A DNA stretch of 64,000 nt from Siphonodentalium dalli. Taxonomy: Eukaryota; Mollusca; Scaphopoda; Gadilida; Siphonodentaliidae. Every line of letters starts with the position of its first letter. The first letter of the stretch is position 1. The stretch lies in NCBI GenBank assembly GCA_032622095.1, contig CP136064.1, forward strand, positions 137,037,954-137,101,953. The letters run 5' to 3'. A model generated the notes under the pieces. It did no database searches and was not told the DNA's origin. It saw nothing but the letters and a program-made list of their open reading frames with translations. A program made the translations under genes and the position numbers. Below are positions 37,208 to 49,139 of this stretch, piece by piece.

Positions 37208-38271
37208 AGAGGTTCGGCGTTCTGACCAGGCGTAGTACCGTCGCCATGACAGCGCAAAGCGTACTAACAACGCAATGACAACGACTTGAACGCATTAAGA
37301 GCGTTTACGGGGCGTGGAGGAAACGCAGTGAGAGCGCGTGAGAGCGTGAGACTTGACGTGACAAAGCAGGAACGCAATGGGTCGTACAAAGAGCGCGATG
37401 AAAACGGGATAGGAGCATAGCTTGTCACGCGCGCCGCATGTATAACTGGTGGGGGAGTTTCTCGTTTCGTGTGCGGGCTGACATTATCAATGGGTGTTTT
37501 ATTAGTTTTATTTATAGAATGGGAATTTTTGGGATGATTAAAAGTCAAACTGCAAGCTGGAGGCCGAGTCCCGTAAAAGGTGCATGTAGTTGGGGAAATT
37601 CAATTTCGTTTATTGTGTTAATCAACGTTGATTAATGATGATTTTTGGTTTGTGATAAACTATATGTCAATTACAAATAAAAGAAATTTCTGCAGCCCAC
37701 TGGGGGTTGTGGTCGGAGACGGTCGAGTCGGCCACCGGTTCGTTAATTAGGTGCTGGTTGTTATTGTTATTTAACGGAATTCTGAGTTGGTCATTCGCAA
37801 AACCAATATATTTTATATTCTACAATTCCATTCTTGTGTTTATAATATATGATCTTGAGCGCGTTACCATTTCTGACATTGGTTCTCTTGTTTTAACAGA
37901 TTGAAAATTTCTGACAATTTTCCGCGCTTCCACTGTGCGTTACTCGTATTTTGATACTTTTTCAACTCAAATCAAACGCCAGCCTGATTGCAGCGGAGAG
38001 TGACAGTGGTGTGAGCAGACCGCATTTCAAAGTGGGATCGTACTGTAAACCTGATGTAAACGCCGGAAGAACGCCATGTATAACGCTTGGGCGTAAAGCG
38101 AGCACCAGAGTCGCAGTGGCAGCACAATGTGGACGTTCTATGAGCGGGAACCAGTCCATAACACACCATGACAGCGCAGAAAGAGCGCAATAAATTTTGG
38201 ACAGAGCCTCATTGAGCGTAGTAAGGACGGGAAAGGCACGTAGTGAGAATTTGCTTAAGCTTAAACCCCTG

Positions 38272-39238
38272 CAGTGTTCGCGCTGTCGGTAGCCAAATTA
38301 GCCAATGGCTAATCTTTTTCGAATTTGGCTAATAAAAATTTCATTTGGCTAAACTTTTGGCTAAACTTTTTTTGGACCCCAAATGGAGAATGCAAGCATG
38401 AATTTTTGGCAAGTGGGTTTTCAATTCTGTGATGTGAACGATCTAGTCCAAAAACATCGTAAGTGGGAATATATCGACGACTGTACAAAGGGAAACCCGA
38501 TCGCGGACAGTACAAAGGGAAACCACTAACTCTGCACGAAACAGCAAAAGTCTTTGTTTTAAATTTAATCCGCTAATCCCCCATTGTCTGTCTGGTCACT
38601 CACGGGGCTCCTGCACAATGCATGTTTATGATGACGTTGTATTTATGACGGTCAAGGTTTATGAGCACCAAGTGTAAGACAATAGCTTAATCAGCCAAAT
38701 GTGAATCACGACAGATATTTTGTGGCTATTTGTCAAAACCGAATCATTCAAAATAATATGCATGCTTTTATGACAGATTGTAATTTGATAATGGCGTAAC
38801 AATATTAACTTATTAGTTTCCAGATGTCACTTAGATATTTTCGCAAGGATAATTAATATTTCATGATTTAATCAATTAAAAGATATTGATATAAAACAAA
38901 AACATAATGACATTAAGAAGGACAATCCCGGGTCACCCACCCCCCCCAAATCACTCTTTCACATAGAGATTAATATTTTTTAAATAAATGATATATATAT
39001 ACAAATATTTCTAGTTCATCAAAATTAGTTAAATTAATGTGTATTTTACCTGTGTCTGTTAGATTTGACGTTTTAGTCATTAATTGTGAACCGACCAGAA
39101 AACGATGATTTAATTTGGCCATAGTTTTTTTTAATTTGGCCAAAACAAATTTGGCTAAAGTTTTTTTCATTTGGCTAATAAAATTTTCATTTGGCTAAAC
39201 TTTTGGCTAAAGTTTTTTTCGGTCCAGCGCGAACACTG
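38272..39238. mobile_element. 967-bp non-autonomous hAT element
   Basis: Perfect 14-bp inverted ends (CAGTGTTCGCGCTG at 38,272-38,285 and its complement at 39,225-39,238) are flanked by the 8-bp duplication AACCCCTG (38,264-38,271 and 39,239-39,246). CAGTG-type ends with an 8-bp duplication define hAT. Both subterminal regions contain several ttggctaa words, the usual kind of hAT transposase-binding repeat. The interior is AT-rich and non-coding. It sits at the junction of the two direct blocks of the TTAA element. Confidence 0.9.
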
Positions 39239-40132
39239 AACCCCTGTCACACTCAGGCCGGCGCTCTCACTGCGCTGCAAAAGTACCAGCATATGAGTAA
39301 CACGCAGGAGGAGCGCCGAAAACTGTCGAAAATTGTCAAACTTTTAAAACAAAGTGTGCTCCTATTGCGTTCCTACTTTGTCAAGTCTCACGCTCTTAGT
39401 GCGTTCAAGTCGCTGTCATTGTGATGCTAGTACGTTCACAATAAGTTCGCAAAACGTTCTCTGCGCGGGCGCGGAGAGTATAGATAGCGCCTCCTGCGTT
39501 CTCCAGTCATAGTCAGTTTTTATGTTGTGGGGAAAATACCCAACACTCCGCAATAGATTAGCTGTCCGATTAAACTACTGTCACACTCCGCTGCGATCAG
39601 GCCGGCGCTTGCATTGCGCTGAAAAATAATCAAAGCGCCAAGCAAAGCGCAGTAAGATATCCAAAAACGTATTGGTGACGCAGTTGACACCGGCTAGGAC
39701 GGGAGAGAGTCTCCGTGATCGCCCCAGAGCGCCAGAGCGCCGCGCTTGTTTTGTGCATGCACAAACCAAGCGCAGAGGTTCGGCGTTCTGACCAGACGTA
39801 GTACCGTCGCCATGACAACGCAAAGCGTACTAACAACGCAATGACAACGACTTGAACGCATTAAGAGCGTTTACGGCGTGGAGGAAACGCAGTGAGAGCG
39901 CGCGAGAGCGTGAATATTGACGTGACAAAGCAGGAACGGAATGTGTCGTACAAAGATGTGTCGTACAAATTACATTCTTGGGTTTATAATATATGATCTT
40001 GAGCGCGTTACCATTTCTGACATTGGTTCTCTTGTTTTAACAGATTGAAAATTTCTGACAATTTTCCGCGCTTCCACTGTGCGTTACTCGTATTTTGATA
40101 CTTTTTCAACTCAAACCAAACGCCAGCCTGAT

Positions 40133-40355
40133 CGCAAAGATACACGCAATACAACTATATAATTCAGACATAACATATATCTACCAAAGACACACGCAAT
40201 ACAACTATATAATTCAGACATAACAGATACCTACCAAAGACACACACAATACAAATATATAATTCAGACATAACAGATACCTACCAAAGACACACGCAAT
40301 ACAACTATATAATTCAGACATAACAGATACCTGCCAAAGAAACACGCAATACAAC
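40133..40355. repeat. 50-bp minisatellite, about four copies
   Basis: ctaccaaagacacacgcaat units start 50 bp apart (ctaccaaaga at 40,181, 40,231 and 40,281, with ctgccaaaga at 40,331). The array is absent from the otherwise homologous block at 37,980, so it arose after the block duplication or was lost there. Confidence 0.9.
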
Positions 40356-41597
40356 AGTTGGTGTGAGCAGACCGCATTTCGAAGTGGGATCGTACTGTAA
40401 ACCTGCTGTAAACGCCGGAAGAACGCCATGTATAACGCTTGGGCGTAAAGCGAGCGCCAGAGTCGCAGGGGCAGCACAATGTGGACATTCTATGAGCGGG
40501 AACCAGTCCATAACACCCCATGACAGCGCAGAAAGAGCGCAATAAGTTTTGGACAGAGCCTCATTGAGCGTATTAAGGACGGGAAAGGCACGTAGTGAGA
40601 ATTTGATTAAGCTTACTGTAGTCGCAAAAGACAAGATTAATTCCTTGCTGCGACCACGAGAAGGTAATATGCGCTTTTGCTACGTCCACATAACGCTCAC
40701 GTCGCTCGCTTGGCGCTTTGCTTTGCGCTGTCACGGCGACAGTACTACGTCCTGGTCAGAACGCCGAGCCTCTGCGCTTGTTTTGTGCATGCATAAAACA
40801 AGCGCGGCGCTCTGGCACCTATGGGCGACCATGGAGATCCTCGCCCGTTGTAGCCAGTGTCCACTGCGTCACCAATCGGTTCTTGGAGACCTTAGTGCGT
40901 TTAGGTGGGCGCTTTGATACTTTTGCAGCGCAATAAGAGCGCCGGCCTGAGTGTGACAGGGGCTTTACTGTAGTCGCAAAAGACAAGATTAATTCCTTGC
41001 TGCGACCATGAGAAGCTAATATGCGCTATTGCTACGTCCACATAACGCTCACGTCGCTCGCTTGGCGCTTTGCTTTGCGCTGTCACGGCGACAGTACTAC
41101 GTCCTGGTCAGAACGCCGAGCCTCTGCGCTTGTTTTGTGCATGCATAAAACAAGCGCGGCGCTCTGGCACCTATGGGCGACCATGGAGATCCTCGTCCGT
41201 TGTAGCCAGTGTCCACTGCGTCACCAATCGGTTCTTGGAGACCTTAGTGCGTTTAGGTGGGCGCTTTGATACTTTTGCAGCGCAATGAGAGCGCCGGCCT
41301 GAATGTGGCAGGGGCTTAAAGCATTAGTGGATGCATTCGCAGAAAATAGTCCCCAGAATATTTACTCACCGACATCAACCGCCATAGTATGTTTTCACAT
41401 AAAATAGTTAATATCGAAAAACAGCCGGTTTGAGAGTATAATATGTAGCAGAATACAGTTAGGTTATTGTAGCTGTATTCTCACATTTTCCAGACCTGAT
41501 AATCATTAGGTACATGTGCCTCGAACATGTTTTGTTTCCCTACTTGTATTTATTTTATGGCTAATATTTATTTATAATGCCTTAATGACCAACATGT

Positions 41598-42707
41598 ATG
41601 GGATGCCAAATTGACATTTAATAAATAATTGACCTTAAGCGCAATAAGGAATCCCTTATTGCCCTTAAGCACAATAAGGGAAAATCTAATTGCGCTTAAG
41701 GGCAATAAGGAAATTCCTTACTCTTGGGCCCCAAATAAACATGCATGCACGTTTATTATTTTCTTGGGACATCTCCCCTGCACAGTGCTTATTTGGGTCT
41801 GCACGTTTATTAATTTTGAGGCTATAAAAATTTTAATCAACACAAACTCAATATTTCTATGTGATTCTGATATCAAAATGATGAGCTTACTGGTAACTTT
41901 ATGCATGTACATATTCATGTATATGGCATACAAAAACACTGCATGATACATACCTTGTTGACTCCTATACTTGACCTGCTATAGTGTATAAACTTGAAAT
42001 AATTTGTTTAACCACAGTTGATATTTTGCTCAGATTTCCCCCTGCACTGTTATTTGGGTCTGCACTTTTATTAACTTTCAATGGAATCCCCCCCCCCCTG
42101 CACTATTATTTGGGCCTGCACTTTTATTTGGAGCCCGAGAGTATTGCGCTTAAGCGCAATTACATCCTTATGAGATCAACCCTCTACAAATAGTAGATTC
42201 ATCCTATATTTGCATGCTAACAGGGATAGATATTGATTGGTTAGCTGTTAATGATCTGACCTTTGATCTCGAGAGCATATTTATTTTTGTTTCAAAATGG
42301 CTTCGGATCCAGAGGTTTTAGTGGCCTCAGTTCTGGCCCAAATTGAAAGTGCCAGACACGAGGTGGCCACGTTCAACTCTGAAACAGAGTTTCAGTCGAC
42401 AATAGTCCGTAAACCTGATGTTTATTATCAGAGCTCTGTTTAAATGGTTCAATTTGGTTGGGACGTCCACCAACTAAGTCAACAAGTGAGTTGGCTCTCG
42501 AGTTAATAGAAGACTCTTCTGAAGACGAGTTAGAACAATAAGGAATCTCTTATTGCGCTTGAGCGCAATAAGGAATTTTATTTTAGCGCAATAAGAAATT
42601 TCCTTATTGCACTTAAGCGCAATTAGATTTTTCCTTATTGCACTTAAAAGGGATTCCTTATTGCGCTTAAGCTCAATTATTTATTAAATGTCAATTTGGC
42701 ATCCCAT
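41598..42707. mobile_element. 1.1-kb DNA element with 60-bp inverted repeat and subterminal array
   Basis: The outer 60 bp of each end (starting ATGGGATGCCAAATTGACAT) are inverted copies with a single mismatch. Inside each end are several cttaagcgcaataaggaat-type words in both orientations. The interior keeps what look like the first and last coding segments of a gene (separate entry), as expected for an internally deleted copy of an autonomous transposon. An acatg word flanks both sides but is offset by one base, so the target duplication is unresolved. Confidence 0.85.
42297..42541 (+). pseudogene. Remnant of the gene carried by the 1.1-kb element
   Basis: ATG at 42,297, in good context (caaaATGg), opens 48 codons beginning MASDPEVLVASVLAQIES and ending in a stop at 42,441. 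In another frame the end (ELALELIEDSSEDELEQ, stop at 42,539-42,541) looks like an acidic protein C-terminus just before the terminal repeat. Together they suggest an N-terminus fused to a C-terminus by internal deletion. The protein is probably a transposase, but no catalytic region remains, so the family cannot be named. Confidence 0.5.
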
Positions 42708-42709
42708 AA

Positions 42710-43780
42710 ACATGTAAGTTGTAACTGTGAGGCAGAGATACAAATGCACTTTATTGTCTTTAATTTTATATTAATTATGAATATGATGCAGCCCTAAAAA
42801 ATTGTCAGTTTTTCCTAATTTCGACTTATTTTGACTAAAACTTTGACTGCTCAGTATCCCCTCGATCTTGGATTGACACTTTCTATTTTTAGACTGTTAA
42901 CTCCACAATCAATGAATCATGACATCAATGATCGATTCAATGATGTCATCATGTTCTCTCAATTTCTGATTTTGAAACATTTGCGATGGCCATCATAAAT
43001 TAGAACATCCAGTTCACGTTTGATTATCATTGTGTCCGTACAATATTCTGAGTATTATACAGTATGCATGGATAACTACCGATATACACTAAGTATGCTA
43101 AGCGCATTTTATGTGTGAAATTTTAGACACGAAAGTCGAAAATTCATTTTATTTTTTGTGATGTAGGAAAACTATAAATAGCAACATTGCAAACAGTATA
43201 TTCGGCGAATGGCGACTTATAAAGTCATAATGCAACCACAGCGAGAAACTTACCAAGGTTATTTGCATGGATATTGAAAATACTGACCTTTAAATTGCTG
43301 GTTTAGAGCCGAAAGCCCTCATTCTGATAGCTTTGCCGTGACTCAAATCATCCGCCATTAAAGCGTGCACGTGCTGACGACATATACCCAATGATACTGT
43401 CCCAAACGCCGGCTGATATATCACGTGCATGTTTAAACCAATGAGATTAGCACGTTTTTTGCCGATCACCCCAATTTCGTCATCACCAATTAAGTAATCT
43501 CTCCCGGGAGAGTTCAAATTGAGTCTCAGTGAAATTGAAAACGATCTCTCATGGCCACGTAAAACTATGGCATTGAATCTCGAATTAACATACGTCCCCA
43601 ATCTTAACCCCCAAATGTTTAGTGTGTACATAAGTCATTGTAAAATCAATTGAAATATCATTGAATCCATTTACATTATATTTACAATTAAGTATATACT
43701 GTGCATGGGTCTAGAATTCGGCCCCTTGCAGCGATGGCCTGGTCACTACCACCATTCATCACTGTACTGCTCAGCAGTAC
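42710..43780. other. Gene-free stretch
   Basis: A 113-codon minus-strand frame (43,290-43,631) lacks recognisable motifs. No repeat was noticed. Confidence 0.3.
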
Positions 43781-43788
43781 ACTCCTGT

Positions 43789-43858
43789 TCACAAATACTG
43801 AGTCAACTCACAGGTTATGTATTATACACAGCTTGTGAAATTGACTTAGTATTTGTGA
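43789..43858 (+). ncRNA. 70-nt hairpin, candidate miRNA precursor
   Basis: The 5' arm starting TCACAAATACTGAGTCAA pairs with the 3' arm ending TTGACTTAGTATTTGTGA around a 7-nt loop (TATTATA). The stem is about 30 bp with G-U pairs, one bulge and two mismatches, the size and shape of an animal pre-miRNA. I do not recognise the arm sequences as a known miRNA family. A short palindrome (gtactgctcagcagtac, 43,764-43,780) lies just upstream. A tiny MITE is the alternative. Confidence 0.4.
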
Positions 43859-43859
43859 C

Positions 43860-44960
43860 AAACCTTTTTTTCCAGTTTACTATGCTTCCACGTTTAATAC
43901 TACGATCACTCAACCGAGACGACCTACTTCCATACCGGTTACGCTAACCAATCTGCGGTGAGCGCGCACCGGACAATAAACGAAGGAATTGGCTCGTTAT
44001 CGATCGGCTATGACGGAATCGAATCTATTTTTTTATACTAACAGTGACTTTTTATCATTTAAGTTAAAGGGAAATACACACCCCCACCAGGAAAATGATA
44101 TAGATTCGCAAGCGCTCACTCAGCTCGACCGTTATGTAATATGTTATGACGATTCGCATAGTAATTCAGTAACACTTAATTTGTCAAAAATGATTGACAT
44201 TAATTGAATGTGTCATACCCCCCCCCCCCCCCGCCATGTAACACAACTATGGGAGTACATATGACTTTAGTCTGGACTGGTCGTCAGGTCTTATGTCTGT
44301 TCGTGGAAAGAATTCATCCAATTCATAGCATGTTATGTCCAACTACTGGTGAAAATAATCACTACCACTCGGCGAGAGAGATGGGTACATTGCAAGTGCA
44401 ATTCACCTGTACTGTATTTGTCTCAAATACGTTAAATATAGTATATATATGTGCCGTACCATATGAAACATAGCGTAAATGATGTTGTATAAATTGAGTT
44501 CCGTTCGACGAAATATTGATAGTTGAATCTGATCTGAGTTCGCTGATGCAGAATTTTCCTAAATAAAATCATCAGAAAGCAGGAACACTAATTCCTACGT
44601 CAACCAGATACTAATCATTGAGAGATGACATAATTAACTAATTAGCACATCTCACAGGCAATATATTACAATTATATGAATACTGCATCCACCACAGGCA
44701 TTGAACACGCATGTGTGTTAATATCAGATCAATTGAGTTATTTTTGTTCGAAAATAGAAACTTGAATATACAAAGAGCTTGATATGCTTTAATATAAATA
44801 CAGAACACAAGTAGCCAGCGGTTAACATAACATATGTCAACATATACATGCACATCATACATGCCATCGTGAATAGTCTTGTTGATTATTTAATTGTTAT
44901 TCATGTGTCTGTTTACTTGCTCCGTTCATCCCACAGTTATGTTTTTATTGTGACATGTTG
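43860..44960. other. Gene-free stretch with a C-run
   Basis: A C-run occupies 44,218-44,232. No coding or repeat family recognised. Confidence 0.3.
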
Positions 44961-44965
44961 TAATT

Positions 44966-45461
44966 ATGGCATCACATAGAATAAGCCTCGATGAGGTCAA
45001 GGAGAACCCAGCCATGTTTTTTTCTAAAATATATGAGGAACTTCTAAAACATATCAATGACCCAGACTAAATATCTCCATACTCACCATTTGATTTTCAT
45101 GATCAAAATAGTCAATATCTATCTCCTTCAGAATTTAAAACCAAATACGAGCATACTAAGACCAAAGGGCCAAATATCATAAACCTTAAGTGCTAACTGG
45201 GATAAATTCAATAGCTTCCCCTGCGAACTGCAACAAGAAAAGAACATATTCGATATAGTAGTGACCCGTATCATCAGATTCCAACAACAAGCACATTTCT
45301 TCAAAATTACCAAAATTTATATCAACATTTTGTTCAACTCAATTTGGTATCGATACTATATGTCGCTAAGACGCCAAATATTCCAGGTGATGAAAATTAA
45401 CGTATTCGAAAAATCAATACTCAAGCTTTGGTGGGTGGGGTCATCGACTCGAATCAAGTAA
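44966..45461 (+). pseudogene. Broken coding region, family not recognised
   Basis: ATG at 44,966 opens MASHRISLDEVKENPAMFF... for 34 codons to a TAA. The same frame then runs on (ISPYSPFDFHDQNSQYLSPS...) to a stop at about 45,193. A shift then leads into a third open stretch (NWDKFNSFPCELQQEKNIFD...) up to 45,461. Protein-like composition continuing across one stop and one frameshift suggests a decayed gene. I do not recognise the family. Confidence 0.4.
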
Positions 45462-45479
45462 TTAATAAAGAAGTATAGT

Positions 45480-45730
45480 CACTGCGTTGTTTGTTCACTT
45501 CTATAAAGTTCCCATCAGAATATTAAACAGTTCCATAATTTGAACGGAATGAATATGATCTCTACGATAGCCAGAGTAGAAATGTGTGACATGATCTAAT
45601 ACTTAGCGACCCATTCTATATATAGAAAGAGAAATATATTCAGCACATACGGCAAATCATTACCATATGTTGCGTTGAAATTTAAATACAAAGCATCTCA
45701 ACATAATTACTTATTATATTAGTAATATTA
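45480..45730 (+). repeat. Dispersed repeat related to 34,480-34,720
   Basis: ttccc-tca-aa, gttcca, gccagagtaga-atgtgtg and catgatcta words occur in the same order as at 34,483-34,590. Confidence 0.45.
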
Positions 45731-47230
45731 TGTTCATGTCTGAAACCCCCTCGGACCATCGCTATATACGTCCCTGATAAATGCAGGAGGACTGTTCTAT
45801 CATTAAATTCTTGTCACCAGAGACCATTGTTATCGCATGGACACATAAGATCAAATTGAAACACCTTATCGCTTACCGAAAAAAATAGAGGTGATGGGGA
45901 AGTTTATTTACGGACACCCGGTTATCCTCGGCTTTTGTCATGTTTTTTGTTGTTGTAATTTTCATGACTTGTGTGCGTCTTTTTTGACATATATTTGCCG
46001 TAGAAAGGTAGTTTAGGCATTTATCTACCTATTAATTCAAAAAAAAATTGAGCACAAACCACCATGTGTCTTTACCCAATTAATACTGGATAGTAGCTGT
46101 CAAATTGTTACTTGATTTCCATTCTTTCATGTGTAGCGATGTTAAAATAACATGTTCAGCAGACAGTCCAACGTTGTTTGTTGCACTTATTATCGGAACA
46201 TCCATGCAAATAAATTAACCCAAGGAGAAATCGCAGATATTTGTTCCCCTATAGAAGAATCGACACTGCAACGCACTCCTTTTGAACCGAATGAGAGGAT
46301 ATGCACAATTATGGATTTGGATATACCCTACAATATTCGCGAATTTCACCCAATATGTCTACTTAAGTTGCACGAGTAGGGACCTGGGTTTCCAGACATT
46401 ATGAATTGCTCTCACCCCTCATAGTTTGTCTGAAGTTACAGCAGTATATATACGGACATGGATTACAACACAATTTGACCATTCTCTCACCCCACAACCC
46501 ACCGTGATTGCACAAGTATGTTCGTGAATAGCCGACAATTTTCGGCCCCTGTCACCCCTCAATTGTTGTCCTAAGATGCTACGCACAACTACCTATGGTG
46601 ACCATTTTGCACCCCACACACATTTTTGCACAAGGACCTCTGGACTCGTACGGACGCACGGACTGACGAGTAGTGATGACTATAGCTCCACCGGAAACCT
46701 CGTCTCAGGTGAGTTAAAAACAACTGGACCCGTACCATCCCGGAAACAATCTAACCCGCGGACACTGATTGTAAAATTCGAAAGCAAAACAAGAGGTCCT
46801 CAGCCAGAAAAAAGGCAAAAAGGATAAACTGAAATCATCAGGTGATACAATTACTATAACTGAAGGCATAACGCACTTCAATACATACTTGTTAAATAAG
46901 GCCTACAAATCACAATGCAATGATATAATGTCCTAATTATGTTACCCACTGTAGTGCTTCAAGCTGTTGATAGCATTTCACTAATTTATTAGTAACCCAA
47001 CACAGGTAAACTCGATATCAAATCAATATAATAACACAGCCAAATTCGATTAATTAGTAAAAACTGTAGCCAAAATCGATCACTCCAGGCCGCAATAAAG
47101 CGAGAGCTTGTCACAAAAGAAACAAAAATAAAAGTACGTTTAATGTTTACAAAGGCGAGACAATGTGCTCATTGTTTGTTGGGCCAAGGGAAACTAGTTA
47201 GTAACGATAATCCGCAGATGATAGTATGGG
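45730..47230. other. Mostly unassigned; possible ACGG-type repeat
   Basis: 46,570-46,710 (atggtgaccattttgcaccc, cgtacggacgcacggac) resembles the microsatellite-side portion of pearl/HINE-like elements. The remainder is unassigned. Confidence 0.3.
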
Positions 47231-47249
47231 TTTGGCTTTGTCTTTTATC

Positions 47250-47605
47250 TATATATATATATATATGTATATATATATACCTAATCTATATGTTGGGACT
47301 TCTGTTTGTTTGTCTGTCTGTTTGTCTGTTGGCTATGGCCGGGAAAACTGCCGGACGGATTTCGACGAAATTTGATACCTAGGGGTACTTTTGTCCGGGA
47401 AGTGTTTTGGGCTGGTCAAATCGTGACCCCTACCTGACCTTGACCTTCAAAATGGTTAAATCAAGGTCAAATCTGGTTAAACGGACGGATTTCGACGAAA
47501 TTTTATACCTGCGGGTACTTTTGTCCGGGGAGTGTTTTTGTCGGGTCAAATCGTGACCCCGACCAGACCTTGACCAAAATGGTCAATTCAAGGTCAAATC
47601 GCGCC
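47250..47605 (+). repeat. TA and TCTG microsatellites plus two 130-bp units
   Basis: A TA tract (47,250-47,280) and a TCTG/TTTG tract (47,299-47,331) precede two direct units starting ggacggatttcgacgaaatt at 47,353 and 47,483. This resembles the order at 20,084 and belongs to repeats that often end in a CTAGT terminus. Confidence 0.7.
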
Positions 47606-48327
47606 TTTCGAAAGCAGAGAGGAAACAACCCGGACGAAGTCGGGCCCACCAAATTTCCACTAAAGTATATAAACGCGCCTCATGTACACACGCTCGTTAA
47701 TTATCAAGCTTCAACGTAAAGATAAATTAGCATTGTGTAGTAAATTTTAACTAATTATTTTCTCGCCGTCAAAGTTGAACAATGTCGATATTGTTGGCAT
47801 TGGCGGTTTTGGGCCACCGGTAGATTCCAACAGCGAAATAGCATTTCAGCTAAATGCATTCTTGGATGAGATTCCAGACCCGCGGGGTAAATGTAAACAA
47901 CTTGAGCCTATGCGTGGTGTAAATATACAAAAAATAAATCTATCGACAATAGACCTAAGAATATCAGCTGTAACAAAATTTATATATCAGAAATTGTAAA
48001 TGATTTATTTTGGGATAGATACACGATTCTTAATAGCCTGCAAATTGACAATATATATTGTAAATGTTATAATTTTGGGGAAAATACACGATGCGTAATT
48101 GCCTGCAAATTGCTTACGTTCGTCAACGTATGCATATAGAGTTATCCTCCCTGCATCGCAGTGCTAAATTCCGGCATGTTAGCACTGCGGATCCCGAGAT
48201 ATGAGTTTTGAAGGTCAAGGTGACGCCGCATGGACAAATGGACGGGCCAATGTTCGTTCCCGGGTCGAATTACGTGTCCGTACCAAGATTGGTCGAAATC
48301 GGTCCAGCCGTGTTCGAGTCCATCGCG

Positions 48328-48329
<2 letters not shown>

Positions 48330-48389
<60 letters not shown>

Positions 48390-48430
48390 TCTTCCAAAAT
48401 ATATAATAGATATATATATATATATATATC
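48330..48430. repeat. AC and TA microsatellites
   Basis: AC runs (48,330-48,357 and 48,366-48,387) and a TA run (48,409-48,430) are preceded by gtccagccgtgttcgagtcc, a segment commonly found at TE ends. A 16-bp palindrome cgttaaccggttaacg lies at 48,685-48,700. Confidence 0.85.
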
Positions 48431-49139
48431 TCCTCTATATTTTGAGAACTACGTATATATATAAATATATAAATATATGTGTCCTTTATAGACTCGAAAA
48501 CGGCCGGACCGATTGGGCTCAAACTTCCCATCTAAGGGTAAAAACCCACGGGAATCGTCGTCGCGGTATTTTGGAGAAGCTCAGAGCACCCATTGTCCAC
48601 TCTCAGTCACAAAAACGGCACTTCGGGGTTAATAGCGTTGATAGTTAAAGAGCGTTCCTATCCGCAGTGTCCATATTTTTGATTCGTTAACCGGTTAACG
48701 CTCTTTATTCCCTTCGGCTTTCGCATACTGAACGGGGGACGGCGTTTGTTTACGTTATCTGGAACTCGCTTCCTAGGAACGGGGACATTTTCATCGGATT
48801 AGACCCCCACGGCATTCCCACGGCAATTTTAATTTACATTCCCAACACCTAGCAGGGACAAATATATATTAGCCAGCATCAAGGCGAGTCTTGTGACGTA
48901 TTAATTCAAATTCTTTCGATCAAACAATATTCTCTGTCGCACTCATATTTCTTCATCTACGAATCCACTGCAATCGACCTATTTTTAGAACGCAACACAT
49001 GTTACCAAAATTACGTCGCGTTGGTGATGGGGTGAACGGCGGGATTAATTTAAATATTTCATGTTGGTAACAATATCTAGCCGATAATTCCTCAGACCTA
49101 CAGACGAATGCGATCTTCTGGGAAATTCCAGGGAATGCC

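Larger units (their letters stand above)
36685..41315. mobile_element. TTAA-flanked GC-rich DNA element, internally duplicated
   Basis: TTAA at 36,681-36,684 and 41,316-41,319 flanks ends that match as inverted repeats after their first base (CCCCTG-CACA-TCAGGCCG). A similar start, tgtcacactc, occurs at 37,013, 39,247 and 39,579. Block 36,685-38,263 is repeated, with a ~430-bp deletion, as 39,239-40,610. The right end is a 352-bp direct duplication (starts 40,614 and 40,966), and each of those units is the reverse complement of the left-end region. Words such as gagcgc, aacgca and caagcg make it much more GC-rich than its surroundings. TTAA targets are used by piggyBac and Kolobok transposons. 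No transposase is present, so the family is unassigned. Confidence 0.75.
36143..41498. mobile_element. Outer element with inverted arms flanking the TTAA element
   Basis: 36,143-36,265 (caggt-ctggcaaatg, tgagaatacagctacaat, ctcaaacc, ctgtttttcgatat) is matched by the reverse complement of about 41,400-41,498. Weaker similarity extends to 36,400. The arms face each other around the TTAA-flanked element, so an older inverted-repeat element appears to have been its target. No target duplication was resolved. Confidence 0.55.

Noticed and set aside
36700-41290. Several Arg/Ala/Cys-rich open frames (e.g. 37,064-37,270, 40,549-40,917)
   Set aside because: They repeat with the TTAA element on both strands and follow its GC-rich words; not conserved as protein.
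43290-43631. 113-codon minus-strand frame
   Set aside because: No recognisable motif, no splice context, no repeat partner; kept only as an unassigned stretch.
48142-48648. Open frames across the AC/TA microsatellites
   Set aside because: Openness is due to the repeats themselves (Thr-His, Ile-Tyr runs).
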